Below, in pieces: positions 17,167 to 25,503 of a stretch of 54,073 nucleotides of DNA; position 1 is the first letter of the stretch; each line of letters opens with the position of its first letter. Source of the stretch: Isoptericola sp042668085. GTDB lineage: Bacteria; Actinomycetota; Actinomycetes; Actinomycetales; Cellulomonadaceae. Below the pieces are notes generated by a model that ran no database searches, had not been told where the DNA came from, and worked only from the letters and a program-made list of their open reading frames with translations. Location of the stretch: NCBI RefSeq assembly GCF_042668085.1, contig NZ_JBHVBO010000009.1, positions 1-54,073 of the forward strand, in the 5' to 3' direction. Both the position numbers and the translations under genes were made by a program.

Positions 17167-18393
17167 ATGCGGCAGCGCGACGACATGACGTTCCCGTTCG
17201 AGGAGTACGCGAGACGCCTCGGAGACCTGCGCCGCCGCATGGCGGAGCGGATGCTGGACGCGGTGGTCATCACGGACCCCGAGAACCTCATGTACCTCAC
17301 GGACTACCAGACCACGGGGTACTCCTTCTTCCAGGCGCTGGTCGTGCCGCTCGAGGACGAGCCGTTCATGATCACGCGCGCCATGGAGGAGTCGAACGTC
17401 CACGCGCGCACCTGGGTGGAGCTGACCCGGCCGTACCCGGACACCGGCGACGCGATCCAGAGCCTCGTGCAGTCCCTGCGCGAGTTCGGGCTCGACACGA
17501 AGGACGTCGGGTACGAGCGCAACAGCTACTACTTCCCGGCCTACCACCAGGACTACATCCACAACTCGTTCAAGGACGGCCGCCTGCTCGACTGCTTCGG
17601 CATCGTGGAGGAGGGGCGGGTGATCAAGTCGGACGCCGAGATCGCCGTCATGCGGCGGGCCGCGCGCGCCACGGAGGTCGGGATGGCCGCGGGCATCGAG
17701 GCGGTCGCCGCCGGCGTGACCGAGAACGACGTCGCCGCCGAGATCGCGTCGGCGATGTTCCGCTCCGGCGGCGAGTTCCCGGCGGTGATGCCGTACGTCA
17801 CCTCGGGGCCGCGGAGCATGATCGGCCACGCGACCTGGGAGGGCCGCACCGTGCAGCCGGGGGAGCACGTCTTCCTCGAGGTGGGCGGCTGCTTCCGGCG
17901 CTACCACACGGCGATGATGCGCACCGTGGTGCTCGACGACCTGTCGCGCAGCATGCTGGTGGCCCAGGAGCGGATGAAGCTGGCGCTCGCGGAGGTCAAG
18001 AAGGCCATCCGGCCCGGGCTCACCGTGTCCGACGCGGACACCATCGTGCGGAACATCATCTCGGACAACGGCGTGGGGGCGCGGCTGGTGACCCGCTCGG
18101 GGTACTCCATCGGGATCGCCTTCCCGCCCAGCTGGGACGAGGGCTACATCGTCAGCCTCAACCAGGGCGACCCGCGCGTGCTGCGCGAGGGGATGACGTT
18201 CCACATCATCCCGTGGATGTGGGGGGTCGACGGCGACAAGACCGTCGGCATCTCCGACACGGTCCGGGTGACCACCGACGGCTGCGAGTCGTTCTTCACC
18301 CTGGACGAGGACTTCACCTGTAAGCCCGGGCACGCCGCTGCGGAGCCCGAGGCCCTGACGCTCGTCGAGGACACGATCGAGGAGACCGCATGA
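17167..18393 (+). CDS. M24-family hydrolase, ectoine hydrolase (DoeA/EutD)-like
   Basis: Pita-bread-fold protein of the creatinase/prolidase family, 408 aa. Where metallo-members have metal-binding Asp residues this protein has FLEVGG (Glu238) and RYHTAMMRT (His247), and the C-terminal block reads MTFHIIPW (His346). This substitution pattern resembles the metal-free creatinase and ectoine hydrolase branch. The YLTDYQTTGYSFFQAL and GYSIGIAFPPSWDEG blocks also recall ectoine hydrolases. The expected reaction is ring opening of ectoine to N-acetyl-diaminobutyrate. AAGGAGG 5 nt before the ATG. It overlaps the dehydrogenase gene by 4 bases. Another cyclic amide or N-acyl substrate is possible. Confidence 0.8.
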   Translation: MRQRDDMTFPFEEYARRLGDLRRRMAERMLDAVVITDPENLMYLTDYQTTGYSFFQALVVPLEDEPFMITRAMEESNVHARTWVELTRPYPDTGDAIQSLVQSLREFGLDTKDVGYERNSYYFPAYHQDYIHNSFKDGRLLDCFGIVEEGRVIKSDAEIAVMRRAARATEVGMAAGIEAVAAGVTENDVAAEIASAMFRSGGEFPAVMPYVTSGPRSMIGHATWEGRTVQPGEHVFLEVGGCFRRYHTAMMRTVVLDDLSRSMLVAQERMKLALAEVKKAIRPGLTVSDADTIVRNIISDNGVGARLVTRSGYSIGIAFPPSWDEGYIVSLNQGDPRVLREGMTFHIIPWMWGVDGDKTVGISDTVRVTTDGCESFFTLDEDFTCKPGHAAAEPEALTLVEDTIEETA

Positions 18394-19778
18394 CGATGCT
18401 CATCGCGACGGACCCCAGCACGGGCGAGGTGGTCCGCGAGGTCCCGGCAGCGACGCCGGGCGAGGTGGACGCGACGCTGGCGGCCGTCGAGGCGGCGCGC
18501 GCGCCGTGGCGAGACCTCGGGCTCGACGGGCGTGCCGCGGTGCTGCACGCGGTGGCGGCCGACCTGCGCGCCCGCGCCGACGAGCTGGCACCCCTCATGA
18601 CGCAGGAGATGGGCAAGCCGAACACCGAGGCGCTCGGGGAGGTCGAGAAGGCGGCCTGGTGCGCGGAGCACTACGCCGAGCACGCCGCGGCGTACCTGGC
18701 GACGGAGGAGATCGCCTCGGACGCCACGCGCAGCTACGTGCAGCACCTGCCGCTCGGCACGGTGCTCGGCGTCCTGCCGTGGAACGCGCCCTTCTGGCTG
18801 GCCCTGCGCTTCGCGGCGCCGGCGCTCATGGCGGGCAACACCGGCGTGCTCAAGCACGACCCGCACGTGCCCGGCTGCGCGGAGGCGATCGGCGACGTCT
18901 TCGCGCGGGCCCTGTCGGCGTCGGGCGCGCCGGCCGGCGCGTTCCGGAACCTGCCGCTGGCGACCGAGGACGTCGCCGCCGTCATCCGGGACCGGCGCAT
19001 CCAGGCGGTGTCGTTCACCGGGTCGTCGCGCGGCGGCGCGGCCGTGGCGAGCGTCGCCGCCGCCGAGATCAAGCCCGCCGTGCTGGAGCTGGGCGGCTCC
19101 GACCCCTGCGTGGTGCTGGCCGACGCCGACCTGGACGCCGCCGCCGACACCATCGCCCTGTCGCGCATCATCAACGCCGGCCAGTCGTGCATCGCCGCGA
19201 AGCGGATCGTCGTCGAGGACGCCGTGCACGACGCCCTGGTCGACCGGCTCCGGGACCGGCTCGCCGCGCTCAAGGTCGGCGACCCGCGCGACCCCGCCAC
19301 GCAGGTCGGCCCGATCGCCCGCGCCGACCTGCGCGAGAACCTGCACCGCCAGGTCACGCAGACGGCGCGGGCGGGGGCGCGCCTCCTGCTCGGCGGCGAG
19401 CTGCCCGACGGGCCCGGGTACTTCTACCCGCCCACCCTGCTCGACGGCGTCACCGACGACATGACCGCCGCGTGCGAGGAGACGTTCGGGCCGGTCATGG
19501 CGGTGCTGCGGGCGGCCGACGCCGACGAGGCGCTCGAGACGGCGAACCGCACCGAGTACGGCCTGGCGGCGAGCGTCTGGACGACGCCGGAGCGCGGCGA
19601 GGCGATGGCCCGCCGCATCGCGGCCGGGCAGGTCTCGGTGAACGGCATCGTCAAGACCGACCCCCGGCTGCCCAGCGGCGGGGTGAAGCGCTCCGGCTAC
19701 GGGCGCGAGCTCGGCCCGCACGGCATCAAGGAGTTCGTCAACGTGCAGCAGGTGTGGGTGGGCCCGCGCCGGGGCTGA
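18390..19778 (+). CDS. NAD(P)-dependent semialdehyde dehydrogenase (SSADH/DoeC-like)
   Basis: Aldehyde dehydrogenase of the succinate-semialdehyde dehydrogenase type, 462 aa. It shows VLPWNAPFW, the nucleotide-binding SFTGSSRGG, the general-base glutamate in LELGGSDP (Glu233) and the catalytic cysteine in NAGQSCIAAKR (Cys267). In the ectoine pathway a related enzyme oxidises aspartate semialdehyde to aspartate. The ATG overlaps the M24 gene stop (ATGA), so the two are translationally coupled. The general SSADH function cannot be excluded. Confidence 0.88.
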   Translation: MTMLIATDPSTGEVVREVPAATPGEVDATLAAVEAARAPWRDLGLDGRAAVLHAVAADLRARADELAPLMTQEMGKPNTEALGEVEKAAWCAEHYAEHAAAYLATEEIASDATRSYVQHLPLGTVLGVLPWNAPFWLALRFAAPALMAGNTGVLKHDPHVPGCAEAIGDVFARALSASGAPAGAFRNLPLATEDVAAVIRDRRIQAVSFTGSSRGGAAVASVAAAEIKPAVLELGGSDPCVVLADADLDAAADTIALSRIINAGQSCIAAKRIVVEDAVHDALVDRLRDRLAALKVGDPRDPATQVGPIARADLRENLHRQVTQTARAGARLLLGGELPDGPGYFYPPTLLDGVTDDMTAACEETFGPVMAVLRAADADEALETANRTEYGLAASVWTTPERGEAMARRIAAGQVSVNGIVKTDPRLPSGGVKRSGYGRELGPHGIKEFVNVQQVWVGPRRG

Positions 19779-19781
19779 GGG

Positions 19782-20120
19782 TCAGGGCTCCTCGGGCCTG
19801 GGGATGCTCGTCACCGTGGTGAGCAGGAACACCGAGTCCTCGAGCGCGAGGACGGCGTGCCGCTCGTGCGTCAGGACGCGCAGCTGCCCGGCGCCCACCT
19901 CCTCGTCTCCCTCGAGCGCGGTGACGCGCACCCGCCCGTGCAGCACGAGGATGGAGGCGGCGGGCGGGGAGTTGTGCTCGCCCAGCTCGACGCCGGCGAC
20001 CAGGGCGATCACCGTCTGCCGCAGCGGGCCGTCGTGCACCACGATCTCGGCGCTGCGCCCGTTCTCGGCCGCACGGGCCTTCTCGAGCTGGTGGATGGTG
20101 CGGGCGTCCAGGTTGGCCAT
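19782..20120 (-). CDS. small cupin-domain protein
   Basis: Single-domain cupin of 112 aa. A hydrophobic beta region with ELGEHNSPPAASILVLHGRVRVTA corresponds to the first cupin motif, and LTHERHAVLALEDSVFLLTT to the second; His residues for a metal site are partly present. Function unknown. It converges on the dehydrogenase gene with a 3-base gap, so it is not part of that operon despite its closeness. Confidence 0.8.
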   Translation of the reverse strand: MANLDARTIHQLEKARAAENGRSAEIVVHDGPLRQTVIALVAGVELGEHNSPPAASILVLHGRVRVTALEGDEEVGAGQLRVLTHERHAVLALEDSVFLLTTVTSIPRPEEP

Positions 20121-20149
20121 GGGGGCTCCGTCCGTCGGCGGTGCGGGCG

Positions 20150-20992
20150 TCAGTACCCGTCGGTCGGGATGCTATCGCCGTCGATCATCCCCAGCCGGGC
20201 GAACGCCTCGGCGACGCCGCCGCGCGCGGGGCCGGGCACGACCAGGTCCGCCTCGGCGAGGACCGCGGGCGGTGCGCCCTCGACCGCGACGGCCGAGCCC
20301 GCGTACTGGAGCATCTCGACGTCGTTGTACCCGTCGCCGACGCCGACCGCCTGCGCGGCGGTGAGCCCCAGGTGCTCCATCACGGCCGCCATCCCGACGG
20401 CCTTGTGCACCCCGGCCAGGTGGATCTCGCCGGCGTTGTCGCCCGTGTCCGCGTAGGACGAGGGGAGGATGCCGACCTCCGGGCCGAGCTCCGCGCGCAG
20501 CGCCGCGATGGGGACGGGGGAGTCGAAGTAGCTGATCTTCGCGTAGCGGACGTCCGCGAGGTCGCCCGGCATCCGGAGCACGTCGAGGATCTCGCGGGGC
20601 GCCGCGTCGCCACGGTGCTCGAGGCGCGCGTCCAGGCCCACGGGGCCGTAGACCGCCTCCGGCGCCTCCAGGAGGTATGCGACGTCGTGGGCGTCGAGGA
20701 CGTGCCGCACGCGGGTCGCGAGGTCGTCGGGGAAGCGGAGGTCGGCCACGACCTCGCCGTCGAGCCGGACGAACGCGCCCGCCGTCGCCACCACGCCGTC
20801 GAAGCCCGCCGCCAGCAGCGACGGTGGCAGCATCGACTCCGGGCGGCCCGTGCACAGCAGCACCCGGTGACCGGCGCGCCGGGCGGCGCGGACGGCCTCC
20901 TCGTGCGCGGGCGGCACCGTGCCGTGGTCCGCGTAGGTGCCGTCCACGTCCAGGAACGCCACACGCGCCCCGTCACTCCTCGAACCCGACAC
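20150..20992 (-). CDS. HAD-superfamily (Cof-like) phosphatase
   Basis: Phosphatase with type-II HAD cap. Motif I is AFLDVDGTY (nucleophile Asp and DGT; the following residue is Tyr rather than the common Leu/Ile). Motif II is in LLCTGR, the lysine is in VHKAVGM, and motif IV is GVGDGYNDVEML. Length 280 aa from GTG at 20992, which has GGAGG 9 nt upstream; a longer start at 21028 has no site. Probable sugar-phosphate phosphatase; substrate unknown. Confidence 0.87.
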   Translation of the reverse strand: MSGSRSDGARVAFLDVDGTYADHGTVPPAHEEAVRAARRAGHRVLLCTGRPESMLPPSLLAAGFDGVVATAGAFVRLDGEVVADLRFPDDLATRVRHVLDAHDVAYLLEAPEAVYGPVGLDARLEHRGDAAPREILDVLRMPGDLADVRYAKISYFDSPVPIAALRAELGPEVGILPSSYADTGDNAGEIHLAGVHKAVGMAAVMEHLGLTAAQAVGVGDGYNDVEMLQYAGSAVAVEGAPPAVLAEADLVVPGPARGGVAEAFARLGMIDGDSIPTDGY

Positions 20993-21091
20993 GGGCGCAG
21001 TCCTCCAGCTCTTCGGCGTCGTGGGCACCGTCGAGCCTAACCGGCCGCGTCCCCGCCCCGTGCCGAGCCCCGGCGGGGACGCGGCGCGCCG

Positions 21092-22735
21092 TCACCGGGT
21101 CAGCGACGTCTCCCCGCACAGGTGCACGGGCAGCCCGAGGGCGTCAAAGAACGCCGCCTTCGCCTCGAGCGCGCGGTCCGCGGTCGCGGCGTCGGGCGCG
21201 TACGCGACGTTGAGGTGGTTCGCCTTGTGCCGGGCCATGAACTGGTCGCGCGTCACGCCGTGCAGGACGGCGTGCATGATCGGCCACTCCGGGTTGGTGG
21301 CCTCCTTGCGCCGCCGGGTCTCCTCCTCCGGGAGCCGGACCGCGGAGCCGCGGCCGAGGTCCACCTGGAGGCGCCCGTCCGCGATGTACACGCGCGACCA
21401 CACGATCTCGCCGGGCCGGGACACGCCGTTGATGGTCGAGCCGCCGGCGGGGAAGAACACCGGGTCCTGGCGCCAGCCCTCGGCGCCCGCGTAGCCGCCC
21501 TCCAGGTGCGAGGCGGGCACGGAGCCGGAGATCTCGAAGACCCAGACGAACTGCCCGTCGTAGTCCTCGCCCCAGCGCACGTCGTGCAGGGTCGTGGCGG
21601 GGTCGAGGCCCATCGCGCGCCAGAGCCGGTTCGTCACCAGCGCGTCGACGGCGACGCCCTCGTCCGCCTCGTTGAAGTGCGGGAAGGCCTGCCCGTCCCA
21701 CAGCACGCGCTCGCCGTCGCGCGACCGGGCGGGCGGGCGCTGCACGTTGTTGAGCAGCCCCTCCGCGAGGTCGGAGGCGGGGCAGACGTCCTTGAGCCCC
21801 TGCTGGTACTGGATGCCGGCGGCGTCGAGCCCGAAGTCGTCGGCGATCCGGAGCGCGGCGATGTACATCTTGTACTGCCACTGCAGCTGCGCGCGGGTGA
21901 GCTCGGTGGCCTCGTCGGAGCCGAGGCGGAACGTCATGCCCGCGTCGGTGAGCCACGCGTGCACCTCGTCGGCGTCGGCGTCGCTGACCCGCTGCATCTC
22001 GGCCCACAGGGCGGACTGCGAGAGCCGCTCCTTGTAGATGCCGATCCCGTTGAGGAGCTCGTCGTCGAAGATCGCGTTGTACATGCCCATGCAGCCCTCG
22101 TCGAAGACGCCGACGATCGCCTTGTCGCGCAGGAGCTGGGCGCCGAGCGCCCGGCCGAGCTCGGTCTCCGCCGAGGCGGGGAGCTCGGGAAGCGGCCGCA
22201 CGTGGGAGGCGTCCTGCGTGATCGTGCCGGTGGCCAGCCACTCGCCGATCGCGGCGCGGAACCAGTCGTCGGTGCCGTCGACGGTCCACACGCTCGAGTA
22301 CTCCCGGCCCATCTTGGTCAGGCCCGCGTTGAGTCCGAGCAGCCCGACCAGGCCCGGCCAGTCGGCGGCGAAGTTCGCGGCGGTGAGGATCGGGCCGCGG
22401 TGCGTGCGCAGCCCCGCGAGCACGTGGTGGCTGTACTGCCACACGGCCTCGGCCACCACGAGCGGGGCGTCCGGCGGGACGTCGCGGAAGACCTCGAGCC
22501 CCATGCGCTGGCTGCTGATGAACCCGTGCCCGGTGGCGGGGTCGACGTCGTGGGCGCGCGCCACCTTCCAGCCGTGGGCGGCGAAGGCGTCGGTGAGGAG
22601 GCGCTCGAGCCCGACCTGGGTGGGCCAGCCGGCGACGTTGGCCGACTCGCGCAGGTCGCCCGACGCGACGAGGTAGACGGTCTGCGGCGGCGCGACGCGC
22701 GGCTCGGGGAGGGTCGGAAGGTCGTACGTGGTCAC
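21092..22735 (-). CDS. L-fucose/D-arabinose isomerase-family protein
   Basis: Metal-dependent aldose-ketose isomerase related to FucI, 547 aa. A DEGCMGMYNA block (Asp212, Glu213) and HKANHLN near the C-terminus (His503, His507) are the likely Mn-ligand regions, by analogy with FucI. L-fucose isomerases also act on D-arabinose, which has the same stereochemistry at C2-C4. GTG start with AAGGAG 8 nt upstream; it overlaps the kinase stop by 4 bases (GTGA). No fuculose-phosphate aldolase gene is nearby, which favours D-arabinose to D-ribulose over L-fucose as the physiological reaction (inference). Confidence 0.82.
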   Translation of the reverse strand: MTTYDLPTLPEPRVAPPQTVYLVASGDLRESANVAGWPTQVGLERLLTDAFAAHGWKVARAHDVDPATGHGFISSQRMGLEVFRDVPPDAPLVVAEAVWQYSHHVLAGLRTHRGPILTAANFAADWPGLVGLLGLNAGLTKMGREYSSVWTVDGTDDWFRAAIGEWLATGTITQDASHVRPLPELPASAETELGRALGAQLLRDKAIVGVFDEGCMGMYNAIFDDELLNGIGIYKERLSQSALWAEMQRVSDADADEVHAWLTDAGMTFRLGSDEATELTRAQLQWQYKMYIAALRIADDFGLDAAGIQYQQGLKDVCPASDLAEGLLNNVQRPPARSRDGERVLWDGQAFPHFNEADEGVAVDALVTNRLWRAMGLDPATTLHDVRWGEDYDGQFVWVFEISGSVPASHLEGGYAGAEGWRQDPVFFPAGGSTINGVSRPGEIVWSRVYIADGRLQVDLGRGSAVRLPEEETRRRKEATNPEWPIMHAVLHGVTRDQFMARHKANHLNVAYAPDAATADRALEAKAAFFDALGLPVHLCGETSLTR

Positions 22736-24306
22736 GATGCTGCTCCTTCGGGGCGTCGGTGGTGGGCCAGGGCGTGCGCGACGTCGCGGGTCGCCGGGTA
22801 GAGGTCGCGGTAGAGGCGGTAGCGCTCGTCGTAGAACGCGCGGAGGTCCGGGTCGGGCTCCCTGACGACGACGGGCGGGTTCCAGGCGGCGACGTCGACG
22901 GGCCGCCCGTCGGGGCTGACGAGCCCGGCGGCGAGGGCGGCGGCGCCGTACGCCGCGCCCACGGTGCGGGCCGGGATCATCTGCGGCAGGCCGGTGACGT
23001 CGGAGACGATCCGGGTCCACAGGTCGCCCTGGGTGCCGCCGCCGACGGCGACGACCCGGTCGATCGTCGCCCCGGCGTCGCGCATGGTCTCGACGTTGTG
23101 GCGGACACCGTAGGCCGTGGCCTCGAGCGCCGCGCGGTACAGGTCGCCGCGGGTGTGCGTGAGCGTGAGGCCGAGGACCGCGCCGCGGGCGTCCGGGTCC
23201 TGGACGGGGGTCCGCTCGCCGGCGAAGTACGGCAGCACGAGCAGGCCGCCGGCCCCCGGGCCGGAGGCCTCCGCCTCCGCCAGGAGGTCGGGGTAGTCGG
23301 CGCCGGTGAGGTCGCGCAGCCAGGAGGTGATCGCCCCGGAGGTCGCCATCCCGCCGGCGAGGCTGTGCGTGCCGGGGTAGGCGCCGACGGTGCCCCACAG
23401 GGTGGGGCTGCGCAGCGGCTCGGGGACCGTGGCGACGAGGAACATCGTGGTCCCGTACATCAGCATGAGGTCGCCCACGTGCTGGGCGTCCACGCTCACG
23501 GCCTCCGACCAGGCGTCGATGGTCCCCGTCGTGACGGGAGTGCCGGCGGGCACCCCGGCGAGCGGCTCGCGGGTCACCCCCGCGGCGTCCCCGGGCCAGC
23601 GCAGCGGCGGCAGCTCGAGCCCGGGCGCGACGAGCGCGGCCCACTCCGGGTGCCAGCGCAGGCCGGCCGGGTCGTACAGCGGGGTGCACTGGGACGCGGA
23701 GTGGTGGTCGAGAACGTACTCGCCGGTGAGGCGGAGCGCGAGGAACGAGGCGGGCATGAGCAGCCGCCGGGACCGGGCGTAGACGTCGGGCTCGCGCTCC
23801 CGCACCCAGGCGATCTTCGGCCCGGCCGCCTGCGAGGACAGCGCGGAGCCGCAGGCGTCGAGGATCGCCTCCCGCCCGAGCTCCGCGTCGAGCCGTGCGA
23901 CCTGCTCGCCGGCCCGGGTGTCGACGCCGTACAGGATCGCCGGCCGCAGCGGGGTGCCCTCCTCGTCGGTGAGGAGCACGCACGGCCCCATGCCCGAGAC
24001 GCCGACGGCGGCGACCTCGAGGTCGGCGGGGACGTCGGCCCCGCGGGCGGCCCCGGGCGCGAGGTCGGCGGTCAGCTCCTCGGCGAGGGACCGGAGCTCG
24101 GCCCACCAGATCTCCGCGTCCATCTCGACGTGGCCGGGCGACGGGCGCGCGACGTCGTGCGTGCGCGCCGCGGTGCGCAGGATCGCCCCGTCCGGCCCGA
24201 CGAGCACACCCTTGGTGCTCGAGGTGCCCACGTCGACGCCGAGGAAGCCGCGGACGGGCGCGGCCGGCGAGGCGGACGGGGCGGACGACGAGGGCATGGC
24301 CGCCAC
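22732..24306 (-). CDS. FGGY-family sugar kinase (xylulokinase-like; candidate ribulokinase)
   Basis: ATP-dependent carbohydrate kinase, 524 aa. N-terminal FLGVDVGTSSTKGVLVG is the first phosphate-binding loop. The substrate region contains TTGTIDAWSEAVSV with the catalytic Asp. The second ATPase motif is VVAVGGGTQGDLW. Together with the isomerase gene it would phosphorylate the ketose product. GTG at 24306 and ATG at 24297 are both possible; neither has a clear ribosome binding site. A LacI-type operator lies 8 bases upstream of the GTG. Confidence 0.87.
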   Translation of the reverse strand: MAAMPSSSAPSASPAAPVRGFLGVDVGTSSTKGVLVGPDGAILRTAARTHDVARPSPGHVEMDAEIWWAELRSLAEELTADLAPGAARGADVPADLEVAAVGVSGMGPCVLLTDEEGTPLRPAILYGVDTRAGEQVARLDAELGREAILDACGSALSSQAAGPKIAWVREREPDVYARSRRLLMPASFLALRLTGEYVLDHHSASQCTPLYDPAGLRWHPEWAALVAPGLELPPLRWPGDAAGVTREPLAGVPAGTPVTTGTIDAWSEAVSVDAQHVGDLMLMYGTTMFLVATVPEPLRSPTLWGTVGAYPGTHSLAGGMATSGAITSWLRDLTGADYPDLLAEAEASGPGAGGLLVLPYFAGERTPVQDPDARGAVLGLTLTHTRGDLYRAALEATAYGVRHNVETMRDAGATIDRVVAVGGGTQGDLWTRIVSDVTGLPQMIPARTVGAAYGAAALAAGLVSPDGRPVDVAAWNPPVVVREPDPDLRAFYDERYRLYRDLYPATRDVAHALAHHRRPEGAAS

Positions 24307-24313
24307 TGTGGCA

Positions 24314-24327
24314 GAAATCGATTACAG
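24314..24327. promoter_or_regulatory. LacI-type operator upstream of the kinase-isomerase operon
   Basis: GAAATCGATTACAG, an imperfect palindrome around ATCGAT (half-site GATTACA). The identical 14 bases occur at 25455-25468 before the GH172 operon, and the lacI-type gene lies between the two. On the minus strand the site includes a TGTAAT that could act as the -10 box. Confidence 0.75.
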
Positions 24328-24364
24328 GCGCAATGAGCGGGCACGAGGTCTCGTGGCGGACAGG

Positions 24365-25342
24365 TCAGAGCGCGGGGCTGCCGAGGCGCACGGGGCGCGT
24401 CGGCTGGACCACCCGGCGGGCCGGACCGGACTCGCCGCGGATGCGCGCCACGAGCATGCGCGCGGCGGTGAGCCCCATCTCGCGCGGCCGCAGCTGCAGC
24501 AGCACGGTGCTGTCCACGCGGGACGTCACGAACGGCAGGTCGCCGATGATGCCGAGCCCCACCTCGCGGTGGTGCGTGGCCGACAGGACGCGGAGCACGC
24601 CGACGCCGACGAGGTTGTTGGTGGCGAGCACCGCGTCGGGCGGCTCGGCGAGGTCGAGCAGGCGGCGGGTGGCGCTCTCGCCGCCGTCGACGCGGAAGCT
24701 GGCGTGCACCAGGAGGTCGTCGGGGACGGGGAGCCCGGCCTCCTCGAGGGCCTCGCGCCAGCCCTGGGCGCGGTCGACCGCGGTGGGCGTGGCGCGCGGC
24801 CCGGTGACGCAGGCGATCCGGCGGTGGCCCTGCTCGACGAGGGCTCGAGCGGCGCGGCGGCCGAGGTCGACGTTGTCGAAGACCACCTGGTCGACGTCGT
24901 CGGGCACCGGGCGGTCCACGACCACGACCGCGCGGTCGCGCTGCGCGAGGCGAGCGAGCCAGGGCGACGGCCCCGCCGGCGCCACGACGACCCCCGCCAT
25001 GTTCTCGTCGGCCGCGATGCGCAGGTAGTGCTCCTGGGCGTCGACCTCCTCGTCCGTGTTGCACAGCACGACCGAGAGCCCGGCCTCGCGCGCGACGTCC
25101 TCGACGCCGCGGGCGAGCGAGGTGAAGAACGGGTTCTCGATGTCCGGCACCACCAGCGCGATCAGCTCGGAGTGCCGGCGGCGCAGCGAACGCGCCGTCC
25201 GGTCGGGCGTGTAGCCCAGCTCGTCCACCGCCCGCTGCACGGCCGCGGCGAGGTCCGGGCTCACCGTCATGCCGTTGAGCACCCGCGACACGGTCGCTGT
25301 CGACACGCCGGCGAGCGCCGCCACGTCCTTGATCCTCGTCAT
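24365..25342 (-). CDS. LacI-family regulator of the pentofuranoside locus
   Basis: The N-terminal HTH (TRIKDVAALAGVSTATVSRV, residues 1-20) and hinge helix region are followed by a periplasmic-binding-protein-like sugar domain, 325 aa. ATG with GGAGGG 5 nt upstream and a TAGGGT -10-like box at 25367-25372. Two identical operators flank its gene, one in front of the kinase-isomerase operon and one in front of the GH172-importer operon. It is therefore the likely local repressor, released by a sugar from the pathway (inference). Confidence 0.92.
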   Translation of the reverse strand: MTRIKDVAALAGVSTATVSRVLNGMTVSPDLAAAVQRAVDELGYTPDRTARSLRRRHSELIALVVPDIENPFFTSLARGVEDVAREAGLSVVLCNTDEEVDAQEHYLRIAADENMAGVVVAPAGPSPWLARLAQRDRAVVVVDRPVPDDVDQVVFDNVDLGRRAARALVEQGHRRIACVTGPRATPTAVDRAQGWREALEEAGLPVPDDLLVHASFRVDGGESATRRLLDLAEPPDAVLATNNLVGVGVLRVLSATHHREVGLGIIGDLPFVTSRVDSTVLLQLRPREMGLTAARMLVARIRGESGPARRVVQPTRPVRLGSPAL

Positions 25343-25419
25343 CGCGCCCTCCCCAGACGTGGGGTCACCCTATGGCAGCCCCGCTCGAGTTCGTGGTCGG
25401 GGCGGTGGCGCGTGGGTGG

Positions 25420-25449
25420 TTGACACCCTCCGGGCCCCGCTCCTACGAT
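25420..25449 (+). promoter_or_regulatory. promoter of the GH172-importer operon
   Basis: TTGACA (25420-25425), 18-base spacer, TACGAT (25444-25449). The expected start site falls inside the operator at 25455-25468, the standard arrangement for repression. Confidence 0.75.
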
Positions 25450-25454
25450 CCCGT

Positions 25455-25468
25455 GAAATCGATTACAG
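25455..25468. promoter_or_regulatory. LacI-type operator before the GH172 operon
   Basis: GAAATCGATTACAG, identical over 14 bases to 24314-24327. With the preceding T it reads TGAAATC/GATTACA, 6 of 7 positions symmetric. It sits at the transcription start of a strong promoter. Confidence 0.8.
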
Positions 25469-25503
25469 CATCTGATCGTCGTCCCTGTCGAAGGAGACCG
25501 GAC

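Noticed and set aside
20993..21028. Longer start for the HAD phosphatase
   Set aside because: No ribosome binding site; GTG at 20992 has GGAGG 9 nt upstream and begins closer to the conserved DVDGT motif.
21092..24306. L-fucose catabolism as the role of the isomerase-kinase pair
   Set aside because: No fuculose-phosphate aldolase, fucosidase or lactaldehyde reductase in the window; kept only as an alternative.
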